The notes: a model not told the origin generated them from the sequence alone. Positions 7,708 through 17,183 are shown, counted from the first letter of the stretch. The stretch: 64,000 nucleotides of DNA from Glycomyces tenuis DSM 44171 (GCF_000427885.1 NZ_ATYW01000008.1:55547-119546); one strand, 5' to 3'. A program made the numbers and translations.

Positions 7708-7724
7708 TACTATTCGCGATAGGA
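7708..7724. promoter_or_regulatory. BlaI-type operator, 17-bp class (TACTATTCGCGATAGGA)
   Basis: One base off the consensus right half (TAGGA for TAGTA), the same variant as at 37396. On the minus strand TAGATT follows, giving a leaderless start at 7697 for the resB leader ORF. Confidence 0.7.
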
Positions 7725-7743
7725 GATAGTCTCGGCCGGGTGG

Positions 7744-9143
7744 TCATCGCCGTGGCGGCCCACTCGCGTCAGATGGCGATGGCAGGACCGGGAGCCTGGT
7801 GGTGAAGGTGGTGCCGTGGCCGGGGGTGCTGTCGGCGGTGATGGTCCCGCCGTGCGCGGCGGCCAGTTCGGCGGCCACGGCCAGGCCGATGCCGGAGCCG
7901 TCGGTGCGGGTGGTGCGGCTGCGGAAGAAGCGGTCGAAGACGCGCGGCAGGTCCTCGGCCGGGATGCCGGGACCGGTGTCGGCCACGCGGAGGACGGCCC
8001 AGTCGTCTTCTGCGTCCAGGCGGACGGTGACGGTGCCGCCGGCGGGGACGAACTTGAGGGCGTTGGTGAGCTGGTTGGTGACGATCTGGCGCAGGCGAAC
8101 CGCATCGCCGTTCACATGCACTTCAGCCAGGTCGGTACGGAGATCGATTCCGGCTTCGGTGAACTGCCCGGCGAAGCCGTCGATGGTGTCGCGGATGAGT
8201 GCGGTCAGTGACAGCGGGGCGCGCTCGAGGGTGAAGGCGGCGGCATCGGCCGAGGCGAGCGCCTCCAGGTCGGCGGTGAGCCGTCCCAGGCGCAGGGTCT
8301 CCTCGTGCAGTGAGGCCATGATTTCCGGGGTGGGTTCGTGGACGCCGTCTTGAAGGGCTTCGAGTTCGCTGCGCACGATGGCCAGGGGGGTGCGCAGTTC
8401 GTGGGCGACGTCGGCGGCGAACAGTCGGCGCAATTCATCCTCCTTCTCGATGCGGTCGGCCATGGTGTTGAAGGCGGTGGCCAGTTGGCCGATCTCGTTG
8501 TCGGGGGCTCCTTCCACGCGCCGGTCGCGCCTGCCGGCGGCCAGGTCTCGCGCGGCACCGGTGAGTTCGGCGATGGGCGCGGTGGCCCGGCGCGCGGTAT
8601 ACAGGCCCACCAAGAGTGCGACCAGGCCCGCAGCGACGGCCCCGGCGATGAGCAGGCGGTTGACCGAGGCCTGGAACTCCCTGTCGGCCGCGGGTATCGC
8701 GCCTTGGGGACGCGGACCTCGAGCGTGCCGACGTGCCGTCCGTCCACGGTGATCGGCAGGCTGGTGGGCTCGCCGAGCGGGCCGGTACCCATCATCTGGC
8801 GGTGCATGGCGAGCATGGTCGCGTCCACATCGGCGTCCGCGAGCGACCAGAGCGGGTCCCCCGAGGGGTCGAGCAGTGCGACTTCGGAGCCGGTCATGGT
8901 CACGGTGGGCGCGAGCTCGTCGAGCGCATCGGGATTCCACCCGCCGTCGCGGGTGTACTCGGCGGCGAAGAGCGCGACCAGTTGCCGCTGGCTGGCCTCC
9001 TGCTGCTCGGCCAGGTAGTCCTCGAAGCGGGCGTTGAAGGCGGTGTTGACGATGACGGCGGTCAGGGCCGCGGTGCCGATGCCCAAGGCGGCGAAGGCCA
9101 AGGCGAGGCCGCGGGCGAAGCGGCCGCGCAGCGGGTTACGCAT
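7744..9143 (-). pseudogene. Sensor histidine kinase with a single-base frameshift
   Basis: Two overlapping frames make one kinase. From ATG 9143: N-terminal helix (about residues 10-33) and extracytoplasmic sensor region ending GTLEVRVPK; then, after the frame changes at the G4 run 8706-8709, the protein continues GAIPAADREF, a second helix, HAMP (LYTARRATAPI...), HisKA with AHELRTPLAIV (phospho-His) and the ATPase boxes NQLTNALKF, DTGPGIP, GSGIGLAVAA. Restoring one C (coding strand) in the homopolymer would rebuild about 466 residues. Either a true mutation or a sequencing/assembly slip. Overlaps the regulator gene by 8 bp; likely metal or envelope sensing from its neighbour copA. Confidence 0.8.
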
Positions 9144-9834
9144 CGGAGTCGATCCCGAGCTTGTATCCGATGCCCGGTACGGCGACCACCAAACGGAACG
9201 GCGGGGTGTCGCCGAGTTTATGGCGGAGGTTCTTCACGTGCACGTCGATGGTGCGCTCGTAGGCGCCGAAGGCGTGGCCCTGGACCCTGCCGACCAGCTC
9301 CATGCGGCTCCAGGCCCGCCCGGGACGGGAGGCGAGGGCCGCCAGCAGGTCGAACTCGGTACGGGTGAGCTCGACCGGCCGCCCGTCGGCGTGCACCTCG
9401 CGGCGCTCGGCGTCGATGTGCAGCCGACCGTCCCCGTAGGAGACGGCCTCGGAGGTCTCGGCGTGCCCGCGGCGGGTGCGGCGCAGCACCGCCTCGACGC
9501 GGGCGACCAGTTCCCTGGGACTGAACGGTTTGACCACGTAGTCGTCGGCCCCGATACGCAGCCCCATCACCCGATCGTTCTCCGCCGCCTTGGCCGTGAG
9601 CATCACGATCGGCACGTCGCCGTCCCTGCGCAGTGACCGGGCCACCTCCTCCCCCGGCAGACCGGGCAGGCCGAGGTCGAGGATGATCAGGTCGGGGTGG
9701 ATGTCGGCGGTGATTTCGAGCGCCCGGAGGCCGTCGGCGGCCTCCAGCACGGTGTGCCCGTCGCGCTCCAGGTAGTCGCGCACCAGCGAGCGCAGTTTCG
9801 GTTCGTCATCGACGACCAGCACGGTCGCGGTCAC
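9136..9834 (-). CDS. OmpR/PhoB-family response regulator
   Basis: 232 residues from the GTG at 9834, preceded by GGGAGGTG. Receiver domain: VLVVDDEPKLRSL (acidic pocket), phospho-acceptor in LIILDLGLPGLPG (Asp about 52), Thr in VMLTAKA and Lys in DDYVVKPFSPREL. C-terminal winged helix with LTRTEFDLLAALASRPGRAW and RTIDVHVKNLRHKLG, then GIGYKLG. Co-transcribed with the adjacent kinase (8-bp overlap) and 44 bp downstream of the copper ATPase, so a copper- or envelope-responsive pair (CusR/CopR-like) is plausible but not shown. Confidence 0.92.
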   Translation of the reverse strand: MTATVLVVDDEPKLRSLVRDYLERDGHTVLEAADGLRALEITADIHPDLIILDLGLPGLPGEEVARSLRRDGDVPIVMLTAKAAENDRVMGLRIGADDYVVKPFSPRELVARVEAVLRRTRRGHAETSEAVSYGDGRLHIDAERREVHADGRPVELTRTEFDLLAALASRPGRAWSRMELVGRVQGHAFGAYERTIDVHVKNLRHKLGDTPPFRLVVAVPGIGYKLGIDSDA

Positions 9835-9878
9835 GGATACACCTCCCTTCTCGAATGCCGATGGGCGCGCGTCCGGGT

Positions 9879-12404
9879 TCACGATCGGCCCGCGTCGACC
9901 GGTTCCCTGGTCCGCTTAGTCGGCGACGGCGTGGAGGGCAGTTCCTTGGGTGTGAACCGGCGCAGTCGGTTGGCGTTGCCGACCACGGACAGCGACGACA
10001 GCGCCATCGCCGCCGCGGCGATCATGGGGCTGAGCAGCCAGCCGGTGACCGGGTAGAGCACACCGGCTGCCAGCGGGATGCCGACGGTGTTGTAGACGAA
10101 GGCCAGAAACAGATTCTGGCGGATGTTGCGCATGGTGGCCCGGCTCAGCGTCACCGCGGTCACCACCGGGCCCAAGGCTCCGGAGATCAGGGTGACGTCG
10201 GCGGCCTCGATGGCGACGTCAGTGCCGGTGCCGATCGCGAAGCCGACGTCGGCCTGGGCGAGCGCCGGGGCGTCGTTGATGCCGTCCCCCACCATGCCGA
10301 CTCGCCTGCCCTCGTCCTGCAGCCGCTTGATCTCCTGCGCCTTGTGTTCGGGCAGCACTTCGGCGAGGACGCGGTCAATGCCGACCTGGCGGGCGATGGC
10401 CTCGGCGGTGCGTTCGTTGTCGCCGGTGATCATCACGGTCTCCAGGCCGATGCGCTGGAGTTCGGCGACCGCGGCGGGCGAGCCCTCTTTGACGGTGTCG
10501 GCCACCGCGATCACCGCGGCGAGCCGCCCGTCGACTGCGGCGTAGACCGGGGTCTTGCCTTCGGCGGCGAGCCGGTCCGCGTCAGCTCGCAGGGCGGCGG
10601 GATCGATGCCCGCCTCGGTGAGCAGGGCGGCCTTCCCGACGAGCACGCGGTGTCCGTCCACGCTTGCGGTGATGCCCTTGCCGGTGACCGAGTCGAACTC
10701 GGCGGCCTCGACCGATCGAATGCCGCGCTCGGCCGCGCCGCGGACGATCGCCTGGCCCAAGGGGTGCTCGGAGGAGTGCTCCGCCGAGGCGATCAGGCGC
10801 ACGACGTCGTCCTCGTCGAACCCTGCAGCGGTGACGACGTTGGTCAGCACCGGCTGTCCGTTGGTGATGGTGCCGGTCTTGTCGAGCACGATGGTGTCGA
10901 GCCGGTGAGCGGTCTCCAGCGCTTCGGCCGAGCGGATCAGGATGCCGGCCTGTGCCCCCTTCCCGGTGCCGACCATGATGGACAGCGGGGTGGCCAGGCC
11001 GAGGGCGCAGGGGCAGGCGATGATCAAAACGGCGACGGCGGTGACCAGCGCCAGGGTCAGCGACGGCTCGGGGCCGAGGATGAACCAGGCCGCGAACGCG
11101 GTGATGGCGATGAACACCACCGCGGGCACGAAGTAGCTCGAGACCAGGTCGGCGATGCGTTGGATGGGCGCCTTGGACGCCTGTGCCTGCTGGACCAGCC
11201 GGACGATCTGGGCGAGCACCGTGTCGGCGCCGACACGGGTCGCCTCCAGGCGGAAAGCTCCGGTCTGGTTGACGGTCGCGCCCACGACCTCGTCGCCGGC
11301 GCCCTTGGCCACCGGCATCGACTCGCCGGTCACCATCGACTCGTCCACGCTGGAGCGGCCGTCGGTGATCACCCCGTCCACGGGCACCTTCTCGCCGGGG
11401 CGCACCACGATGACCTCGCCGAGGACGACTTCTTCGACCGGCACCTCCACCTCATCGCCGTCCCGGACCACACGGGCGGTCTTGGCCCGCAGGCCGAGCA
11501 GTTCGCGGATCGCCTGGCCGGTGCCGGCCTTGGCCTTCACCTCGAACAGGCGACCGAGCAGGATGAGCGTGAGGATCACCCCCGCCACCTCGTAGTAGAC
11601 CTCGCGCACCGACTCGGGCAGCAGGCCGGGGGCAACGGTGACCACCAGGCTGTATCCGTAGGCCGCGGAGGTGCCGAGTGTGATCAGTGCGTTCATCTCG
11701 GCGCTGCGGTGCCGCAGGGCGAGCCAGCCGGTCCGGTGGATGGGCCAGCCGGTGTAGAACATCACCGGGGTGATCAGCGCGAACTGGACCCAGGGGTCGA
11801 GCAGCAGCTCCGGCACGGCGACGCCGAACAGTTCGTGGAGCATCACGGCCAGCACGACCGGCACGGTCAAGACCGTCCCCAGCAGTACCCGCCGGGACAG
11901 ATCCTTGATCTCGGCCTGCCGGTCGGCCGCCTCGGCGTCTCCGCGGTCGGCATCACCTGGCGGGGCTGTGGGTTCGGGCTTGGACGCCGCTTCGGGATCG
12001 ACCGGTGCGGCGGCCTCGCCGTCCCCGGAGCCGGGCTCGACGATCAGCGTCCCGTGCACCATGTTCATGCCGCAGGCGAACCCGAACCGGCCGGTCTTGT
12101 CGGGAACGAACTCGACGGCGGCCTTACCGAAGGCGGGCAGCGACTTGGACACGCCGAAATCGGGCAAGACCACCTTTGAGGTGCACTCGCCGCTCTCCCG
12201 GCGGTCGAAGAGCAGCCGCACCGGCACCCCCTGCCGCACCCGGATGACGTCCGGGGAGTACCCGCCCTTCACCACGATCTCGACCTCCTGGGCATCGCCC
12301 CGGAGGTCGGCCAGCTTCGACCTCTTGGATCCGAAGAAATACCAGGCGAGCAGCGCGATCAGCGCGACTGCTCCAAGCAGTACCACGATTTCGCCAGTAC
12401 TCAT
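9879..12404 (-). CDS. copA: Copper-exporting P1B-type ATPase with an N-terminal cupredoxin-like domain
   Basis: 841 residues from ATG 12404 (GGAGAGGAAG upstream). After an N-terminal helix, residues about 35-115 form a cupredoxin-like domain ending [12 protein letters not shown], in place of the usual HMA domains; an acidic/Pro linker follows. The pump core shows the metal site CPC in IIACPCALG, phosphorylation [15 protein letters not shown] (HP motif), TGES and hinge [12 protein letters not shown], with C-terminal helices carrying [11 protein letters not shown] and MALSSLSVV (Cu+-ATPase residues N..Y and M..SS). Transports Cu(I) out of the cytoplasm. A CsoR-like site (12480-12494) lies upstream; the two-component genes follow. 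Confidence 0.93.
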   Translation of the reverse strand: MSTGEIVVLLGAVALIALLAWYFFGSKRSKLADLRGDAQEVEIVVKGGYSPDVIRVRQGVPVRLLFDRRESGECTSKVVLPDFGVSKSLPAFGKAAVEFVPDKTGRFGFACGMNMVHGTLIVEPGSGDGEAAAPVDPEAASKPEPTAPPGDADRGDAEAADRQAEIKDLSRRVLLGTVLTVPVVLAVMLHELFGVAVPELLLDPWVQFALITPVMFYTGWPIHRTGWLALRHRSAEMNALITLGTSAAYGYSLVVTVAPGLLPESVREVYYEVAGVILTLILLGRLFEVKAKAGTGQAIRELLGLRAKTARVVRDGDEVEVPVEEVVLGEVIVVRPGEKVPVDGVITDGRSSVDESMVTGESMPVAKGAGDEVVGATVNQTGAFRLEATRVGADTVLAQIVRLVQQAQASKAPIQRIADLVSSYFVPAVVFIAITAFAAWFILGPEPSLTLALVTAVAVLIIACPCALGLATPLSIMVGTGKGAQAGILIRSAEALETAHRLDTIVLDKTGTITNGQPVLTNVVTAAGFDEDDVVRLIASAEHSSEHPLGQAIVRGAAERGIRSVEAAEFDSVTGKGITASVDGHRVLVGKAALLTEAGIDPAALRADADRLAAEGKTPVYAAVDGRLAAVIAVADTVKEGSPAAVAELQRIGLETVMITGDNERTAEAIARQVGIDRVLAEVLPEHKAQEIKRLQDEGRRVGMVGDGINDAPALAQADVGFAIGTGTDVAIEAADVTLISGALGPVVTAVTLSRATMRNIRQNLFLAFVYNTVGIPLAAGVLYPVTGWLLSPMIAAAAMALSSLSVVGNANRLRRFTPKELPSTPSPTKRTREPVDAGRS

Positions 12405-12479
12405 GTCGACTTCCTCTCCGCCCGAACGCGGGCTCGGTCTGCGCGGGCCCCGAATCGGCCGCACTCACCACACTACGAT

Positions 12480-12494
12480 TACCCACCCGGGGTA
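12480..12494. promoter_or_regulatory. CsoR-like copper operator upstream of copA
   Basis: TACCCACCCGGGGTA, flanked as GAT...TC, resembles the TACCCC/GGGGTA pseudo-palindromes bound by CsoR repressors. It is 76 bp before the copA start. No csoR gene is in the window. Confidence 0.5.
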
Positions 12495-12695
12495 TCAAAT
12501 GCGATATCTATCGTGATACGGGCGATCTGTCAGGGCAAACGGAGCTCCGTTTAGGCAGGTCAGCGCGAAAATCATCGTCGCAGCGCCAGCGTCTTGACGG
12601 GTGCGAACGCGCCGAATACCCACATCGGGACTTCACGACTCCTTCACAACACCGGCTTAGCGTCGAAAGCACGGAACGAGACAAGGAGAGCGACC

Positions 12696-12968
12696 ATGAA
12701 GAAGCATCAGAAGGCGGGCCTGGCGGTGGCCGCGGCCGCACTGGTCGGACTCGGCGCGTCCGGCACCGCTTACGCCGCCTCCTCGCCAGACGAGGATCCG
12801 AACAGCGCCGAGATGATCGAGCACTGCACGGATCAGCTGCCGGCCGGCGATCGCGCGGACATGCGTGAGCAGATGGAACGCATGATGTCCGAGGGCACGA
12901 TGCCCGAAGGCATGGAGCACATGATGTCGGGCGGCATGGGGTCGATGATGGGCGATTCCGAGGACTGA
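12696..12968 (+). CDS. Secreted Met-rich, probable copper-binding protein
   Basis: 90 residues. Start ATG 12696 follows AAGGAG. Signal peptide MKKHQKAGLAVAAAALVGLG ending around TAYAA|SS. The mature part is acidic and very Met-rich (REQMERMMSEGTMPEGMEHM and GGMGSMMG), typical of extracytoplasmic Cu(I)-binding proteins; one Cys is present (IEHCTDQ). Divergent from copA and followed by DUF2933, so it probably buffers copper outside the membrane. The exact family is not recognised. Confidence 0.7.
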   Translation: MKKHQKAGLAVAAAALVGLGASGTAYAASSPDEDPNSAEMIEHCTDQLPAGDRADMREQMERMMSEGTMPEGMEHMMSGGMGSMMGDSED

Positions 12969-13065
12969 TCCCGGACCGCACCACGGCTTCGCGGTACCCA
13001 TCCGGTCTGGACCGAGAACCCCGTCATCGCCGACGGTCCGACGTAGAGCAAACAGGAGGAATCCG

Positions 13066-13437
13066 ATGCGCATGATGAACATGTGCCTGAACAAGAAGGT
13101 CATCATCGGCCTCGGTGCCGTCGCCGTCGGCGTGCTGGCCCTCAAACCCGCCTGGTTCCTGACGGCACTGCCGCTGCTGATCCTCGCGGTGTGCCCGCTG
13201 AGCATGATCTTCATGATGCGGAGCCACGCCAAGATGAACGACCAATGCTCCACCGGCACCGCCGACAGCACCGAGATCGACCAGCGCGTCAAGACGCTGC
13301 AAGCCGAACTGCGCCAACTCAAGGCAGAACAGGCCGCACTGACCGAGCAAGAGGCCGCCACCGCCGCCAAGCGTCCCGACGCTGCCGCCGACGGTGCCGC
13401 GAACCACACGCCGAGCACGACTCGACTGGACGGATAA
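13066..13437 (+). CDS. DUF2933 small membrane protein
   Basis: 123 residues; AGGAGGA before ATG 13066. The DUF2933 core CLNKKVIIGLGAVAVGVLAL, hydrophobic LLILAVCPLSMIFMM and following MRSHAKMNDQCS are clear (residues 7-60). A coiled-coil-like tail (VKTLQAELRQLKAEQAALTE) follows. Members occur beside copper genes; function unknown, with Cys/Met/His near the membrane as potential ligands. About 100 bp after the Met-rich protein and closed by a strong hairpin. Confidence 0.85.
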   Translation: MRMMNMCLNKKVIIGLGAVAVGVLALKPAWFLTALPLLILAVCPLSMIFMMRSHAKMNDQCSTGTADSTEIDQRVKTLQAELRQLKAEQAALTEQEAATAAKRPDAAADGAANHTPSTTRLDG

Positions 13438-13450
13438 GCCGACGTCGCCC

Positions 13451-13482
13451 CCAGGGCCTCGCGTCGAGACGCGAGGCCCTGG
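13451..13482. terminator. Bidirectional hairpin terminator
   Basis: Inverted repeat with arms CCAGGGCCTCGC and GCGAGGCCCTGG; the loop GTCGAGAC can add three more pairs. It lies between the convergent DUF2933 and lgt genes. No T-run, as usual in high-GC DNA. Confidence 0.8.
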
Positions 13483-13502
13483 GCATTCCCCGTCCCCGGC
13501 AC

Positions 13503-14489
13503 CTATGTCCCGTCCGGCCCGCCGGCCTTGGAATCCTCTGCCACTTCGTCGGGCTCGGCCTTCACTGGCTCGGAGACTTCAGGTTCAGTGAGTTCGCTGC
13601 CCTTGGGGAGCCGCCCGCCTGCGTAGCCGGCGGCTTTCGCACGACCGGAGTCCCAGGCCACGGGCACGCGAGTCTCGCCATCGAGCACGAAGACCTGGCG
13701 GGTGCCACGGACGCGCAGCAGGTAGATGACCGCGGCGACGATGACGACCACGCTCATCCACTGGTTGAGGCGCAGCCCGGCGAAGGTTTGGGCCGGATCG
13801 ATGCGCAGGCCCTCGATCCAGAACCGGCCGATGCCGTAGAGGGCCACGTAGACCGCGAAGGCGCGTCCGGCGCCGAACTTGGCCTTGCGATCGGCGCCCC
13901 ACACGAGCAGAGCGACGCCGAGGTTCCACAGCGCCTCGTACAGGAACGTCGGGTGAAATGCCGCGTATTCGCTGTATCCGGCGACGCGGTGCGCGGGGTC
14001 GATCTGGACGGCCCAGAACGCCTCCAATGGTTTGCCGTAGAGCTCCTGGTTGAACCAGTTGCCGAGCCGCCCGATCGCCTGGGCGACCGGCAGGCCGGGG
14101 GCGAGGGCGTCGGCGACCATCGTGAACGGCAGCTTCAGTTGGCGGCAGGCGAACCAGACGCCGACGCCGCCGAGCAGGATCGCACCGGGGATGCCAAGGC
14201 CGCCTTCCCAGACCGCGATGATCTTCCACGGGTCGCCGTCGGCGCCAAAGTACGCGTCGGGGCTGGTGAAGACGTGGTAGAGGCGGCCGCCGGCAATGCC
14301 GAAGGGAACGGCCCAGGTGGCGATGTCGAGCACGGCCCACTTGGGCGCGCCGCGCGAGCGCAGCCGCACCTCGGTGATCCAGCAGGCGGCGACGATCCCG
14401 GCGATGAGGGCCAGCGCGTAGGCGCGGATGGGGATGGGCCCGAGGTGCCAGACGGATCCGCTCGGACTGGGTATGAAGGCAAGGTCCAT
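13503..14489 (-). CDS. lgt: Prolipoprotein diacylglyceryl transferase Lgt
   Basis: 328 residues with seven predicted helices. Lgt signature GRLGNWFNQELYG (about residues 139-151), preceded by the conserved GGRLYHV (about 67) and followed by FHPTFLYE and GRFWIEGLR. Attaches diacylglyceryl to the lipobox Cys of exported lipoproteins; the island encodes several lipoproteins (TlpA types, multicopper oxidase, L,D-transpeptidase, DUF305). A hydrophilic acidic tail of about 60 residues is common in actinobacteria. ATG 14489 lies 10 nt from a BlaI-type operator with TAGATT at -12 to -7 and no ribosome site, so the mRNA is predicted leaderless. Confidence 0.95.
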   Translation of the reverse strand: MDLAFIPSPSGSVWHLGPIPIRAYALALIAGIVAACWITEVRLRSRGAPKWAVLDIATWAVPFGIAGGRLYHVFTSPDAYFGADGDPWKIIAVWEGGLGIPGAILLGGVGVWFACRQLKLPFTMVADALAPGLPVAQAIGRLGNWFNQELYGKPLEAFWAVQIDPAHRVAGYSEYAAFHPTFLYEALWNLGVALLVWGADRKAKFGAGRAFAVYVALYGIGRFWIEGLRIDPAQTFAGLRLNQWMSVVVIVAAVIYLLRVRGTRQVFVLDGETRVPVAWDSGRAKAAGYAGGRLPKGSELTEPEVSEPVKAEPDEVAEDSKAGGPDGT

Positions 14490-16549
14490 GCCAACAATCT
14501 ACTATCTAACATAGTAGAAGTGGTCGAGTCCTCGGCTGTCGACTGCGTCACCGGCGATGATGCCCGGGTGCGCGCTGCGGGCCTCGGGTTATCGGGACCC
14601 GACACGCTCTTCACCCGGAGGCCGGGGGCGCGGTCGCCACCGGTGGGCCGCTGCCCCGGAGCGGAGCGGTGTCGCCGCCATCGTCGTACCGTCAGCGCGG
14701 CTGTGGCCAGGGCAATGCTGGTCGTGCCCATGGCCAGCGTCAGCACGCCTCCGGTTCGCAGGTCGGTGGGCAGGTCGGGTCCCCAGTCACGGCCGAGGTC
14801 GCCGAACCATTCGGGGGTGATGGCCGGTTGGCCTTGCAGGAGCAGCAAGCCGAAGGCGAGGTGGCCGGCCAGGGCTATCCCCAGCAGGGCGACTCGGCTC
14901 CAGAGGGCGGGCCGGGCGCCGCGGCGGAGTATGCGGCCGAAGAAAGCGCATCCGGCCGTCAGGTAGAGGGCGACGGCGGCCAGGTGGGTGGCGTGGGATC
15001 GCAGGGAGGCTTCGTACAGCGGCGGGAGGTACATCGCATACAGCGCCGCCAGGTAGAGGACCACGACCACCGCCGGGTTCGTCAGTGCCCGGGCTGGGCC
15101 CGAAGCGGTCGCGATGTCCAGCCATTCCCGGGGGCCGCGGAGTCCGTCGTCGGTGGAGAGTTCGAGCGCGGTGCGGGCAAGCTGGACCGGCGCGGCGAGC
15201 ACCAGAGCGATGGGTGCGATCGCGGCGAGGATCAGGTGGACGGTCACGTGGCCGGAGAACAGGACCGGTCCGTAGCGGGCGAGGCTGGAGCTGGTGGCGA
15301 CGACGACCAGCGCCCAGCCGGCCAGCCAGGCGACAAGACGCGATGTCGGCCACGGCTCACCGCGGCGTCGGAGCCTGCGCCCCCCTGCCGCATAGAGGAC
15401 AACGGCGACTGCTGCGGCGGTGATGCCCAGCGGGTCGGGGTACCAGTCGAGCAAGGCCGTACGCAGTGTCAGCGGGTCAGGCATGGCGAATCCGAGCGCT
15501 GATTCGACGAAGGACTCGCTCGGCTGGTCGCCGGGCGGTGGCGGGGTTCGGGTCAAGGTGGCCGAGAGGCCGACGACGGTGGCGAAGACGATGACCTCGA
15601 CCGCCGCGAGGCGCCGGAAGGGCCGGCGGTCTCCCGATCGCAGCATTGGGAGGGTGCGGCGGCGGTGCAGCCAGCCCAGCCACGCCAGGACCACGATGAA
15701 CGCGGTCTTGACGAGCATGACGCGCCCGTAGTTGTCGCCGAAGATCTCGGTGGGGGTGTTGAAGCGGACGGCGGTGTTGAACAGTCCGGTGGCGGCGACC
15801 GCGGTCAGGCAGATGGCGGCGAGGCGGCTGTAGCGGGAGGCGGCCCGCGCCAGCTGCGGTGTGGGGAGGGTGCGGGCCAGCAGGAGCGCGAGCAGACCGC
15901 CGGCCCAGAAGGCCGCCCCGTAGACGTGGAAGAGCTGGTTGTTGACCGCCTGCTGGTGGTCGCCGGCCGAGGCGGCGTGCGAGGTGAAGAGAGTCGGCAG
16001 CAGCGCGGCGGCGGCCAGGCCGGTGAGGATCGCGGCGCCGGTGACGGTGATGACTGAGCGGGCGGCGACGGCCAGGACGGCGGTCATGGCCGCGATGAGC
16101 AGCAGGGCCCGGCCCTGGTCGACGGTGGTGGTGAAGTTGACGATCGCGGGCAGTCCTGCGCCGCCGGCGAGGTCGACGGCCAGGACGTCGGCGAGGGTGA
16201 TCGGGATGGCGGCCAGGGTGGTCAGGCTCCACAGGGTGGCGGTGACCCCGGCGGCGCGCAGCCAACGGTAGCCGTGGGCCGACACGATCCGGCCGCCCGA
16301 GGAGTCGCCGCCGGGGACGAGGAACGCCGCGGCCGTGAGCAGGCCGATGGTGGCGACGGCCAGGCCGTCGGTGACCACGCGGATGAGGCCGACCAGCCAC
16401 ACCACGGTCTGGTCGCGGGCCGGGATGCCGGTCACGGGCTGAATGTCGGCGCCGCCGCCGAGCCACAAGACCAGCCACGCTGCGGCCCCGGCGGCGGCGA
16501 GGCCGCCGAGCAGGACCGGCCAGCGCCGAGAGGAGTCTGCTGCGGGCAT
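14135..16549 (-). CDS. copD: CopD-CtaG fusion membrane protein with run-on 3' end
   Basis: The recognisable protein spans about 650 residues: CopD-type copper-import helices (residues 15-330; His-containing FTSHAASAG and NNQLFHVYGAAFW; LVKTAFIVVLAWLG) followed by a CtaG/Caa3 assembly-factor half (about 370-620; LFSGHVTVHLILAAIAP and SHATHLAAVALYLTAG). Such fusions accompany copC and serve copper delivery to the cell or to cytochrome oxidase. The frame lacks a stop before lgt and runs 355 bp into lgt in another frame; the last 140 residues are therefore probably not native, and stops in the two other frames near 14590-14610 suggest an indel removed the real one. Starts 4 bp after copC. Confidence 0.85.
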   Translation of the reverse strand: MPAADSSRRWPVLLGGLAAAGAAAWLVLWLGGGADIQPVTGIPARDQTVVWLVGLIRVVTDGLAVATIGLLTAAAFLVPGGDSSGGRIVSAHGYRWLRAAGVTATLWSLTTLAAIPITLADVLAVDLAGGAGLPAIVNFTTTVDQGRALLLIAAMTAVLAVAARSVITVTGAAILTGLAAAALLPTLFTSHAASAGDHQQAVNNQLFHVYGAAFWAGGLLALLLARTLPTPQLARAASRYSRLAAICLTAVAATGLFNTAVRFNTPTEIFGDNYGRVMLVKTAFIVVLAWLGWLHRRRTLPMLRSGDRRPFRRLAAVEVIVFATVVGLSATLTRTPPPPGDQPSESFVESALGFAMPDPLTLRTALLDWYPDPLGITAAAVAVVLYAAGGRRLRRRGEPWPTSRLVAWLAGWALVVVATSSSLARYGPVLFSGHVTVHLILAAIAPIALVLAAPVQLARTALELSTDDGLRGPREWLDIATASGPARALTNPAVVVVLYLAALYAMYLPPLYEASLRSHATHLAAVALYLTAGCAFFGRILRRGARPALWSRVALLGIALAGHLAFGLLLLQGQPAITPEWFGDLGRDWGPDLPTDLRTGGVLTLAMGTTSIALATAALTVRRWRRHRSAPGQRPTGGDRAPGLRVKSVSGPDNPRPAARTRASSPVTQSTAEDSTTSTMLDSRLLAWTLPSYPVRADPSGTSGPSPSAPTRWPSSPGSSPPAGSPRCGCARAARPSGPCSTSPPGPFPSALPAAASTTSSPAPTRTLAPTATRGRSSRSGKAALASPVRSCSAASASGSPAAN
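14500..14516. promoter_or_regulatory. BlaI-type operator of lgt (TACTATCTAACATAGTA)
   Basis: Perfect half-sites, 10-nt spacer GATTGTTGGC (minus strand) to the lgt ATG; TAGATT at -12 to -7 overlaps the operator edge, so a bound repressor would block RNA polymerase directly. Confidence 0.85.
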
Positions 16550-16553
16550 CGGT

Positions 16554-17156
16554 TCACTCCTCCTTGGGGCCGTGTGAGCGGTGTCGACTGGGGCGAATCA
16601 GGGCGGCAGCGGCGACGGCGGCGAGCACGGCCAGGATGGCGGCGGTCGGCACCCATGAGGCGGTCCCGGATTCGTCCGACTCGGCGCCTGGCTCGGTGGC
16701 GGCGGGCGCGGGCGACGGTGTGGCGGGTACGTCTGACGGCGTCGTGGCCTCGGGGACGACGATGACGGTGAAGGCGATCTCGCCTTCGACCGGGTGTCCG
16801 TCGGTGGACACGATCCGGTAGCCGATCGTGTAGTCGCCGGGCGCGGTGATGTCGGCGGTGAAGGCCACCGCACCTGCCTCCACGGTGGTTTCACCGATGT
16901 CGACAGGCTGCCCATCGGGGCCGGTGAGCGCGGTCTCGACGAAGCGTTCGTCGACGGTCTCGTTGAACTCCAGGCGGATCTGATCGGGCGGGCTCGCGAG
17001 TGACTCGCCGTCGCTCGGGGTGCTGCCGGTGAAGGCGGCGTGGGCGAAAGTGGGCGTGGCGGGCAACCAGATCGTGATGGCGGCGACCAGCGCGAGCGCC
17101 AGCGCTGCTCTCGAACCCCGTGGTGCGGCGGTTCGCAGTCGGATCAGTGCGAGCAT
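16554..17156 (-). CDS. copC: CopC-domain copper-binding protein, membrane anchored
   Basis: 200 residues. Signal peptide (ALALALVAAITIW...ATPTFA) cleaved before HAAFTGSTPSDG, leaving the N-terminal His that ligates Cu(II). The CopC domain contains PPDQIRLEFNETVDERF and ending VSTDGHPVEGEIAFTV, whose Asp and His complete the site. A Pro/Ala/Glu linker and C-terminal helix (WVPTAAILAVLAAVAAAALI) anchor it. Works with CopD, 4 bp downstream, in copper handling at the membrane. Start ATG 17156 is 10 nt from a BlaI-type operator; leaderless. Confidence 0.93.
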   Translation of the reverse strand: MLALIRLRTAAPRGSRAALALALVAAITIWLPATPTFAHAAFTGSTPSDGESLASPPDQIRLEFNETVDERFVETALTGPDGQPVDIGETTVEAGAVAFTADITAPGDYTIGYRIVSTDGHPVEGEIAFTVIVVPEATTPSDVPATPSPAPAATEPGAESDESGTASWVPTAAILAVLAAVAAAALIRPSRHRSHGPKEE

Positions 17157-17166
17157 GCCGACAATC

Positions 17167-17183
17167 TACTATCTGTCTTAGTA
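17167..17183. promoter_or_regulatory. BlaI-type operator of copC (TACTATCTGTCTTAGTA)
   Basis: Perfect TACTA/TAGTA halves. The 10-nt spacer to the copC ATG (GATTGTCGGC on the minus strand) differs from that of lgt by one base. It may also influence the divergent TlpA-like gene 95 bp to the right. Confidence 0.85.

Noticed and set aside
9855-12179. 774-codon plus-strand ORF
   Set aside because: Antisense to copA; Asp/Gly/His-biased shadow translation with no domain.
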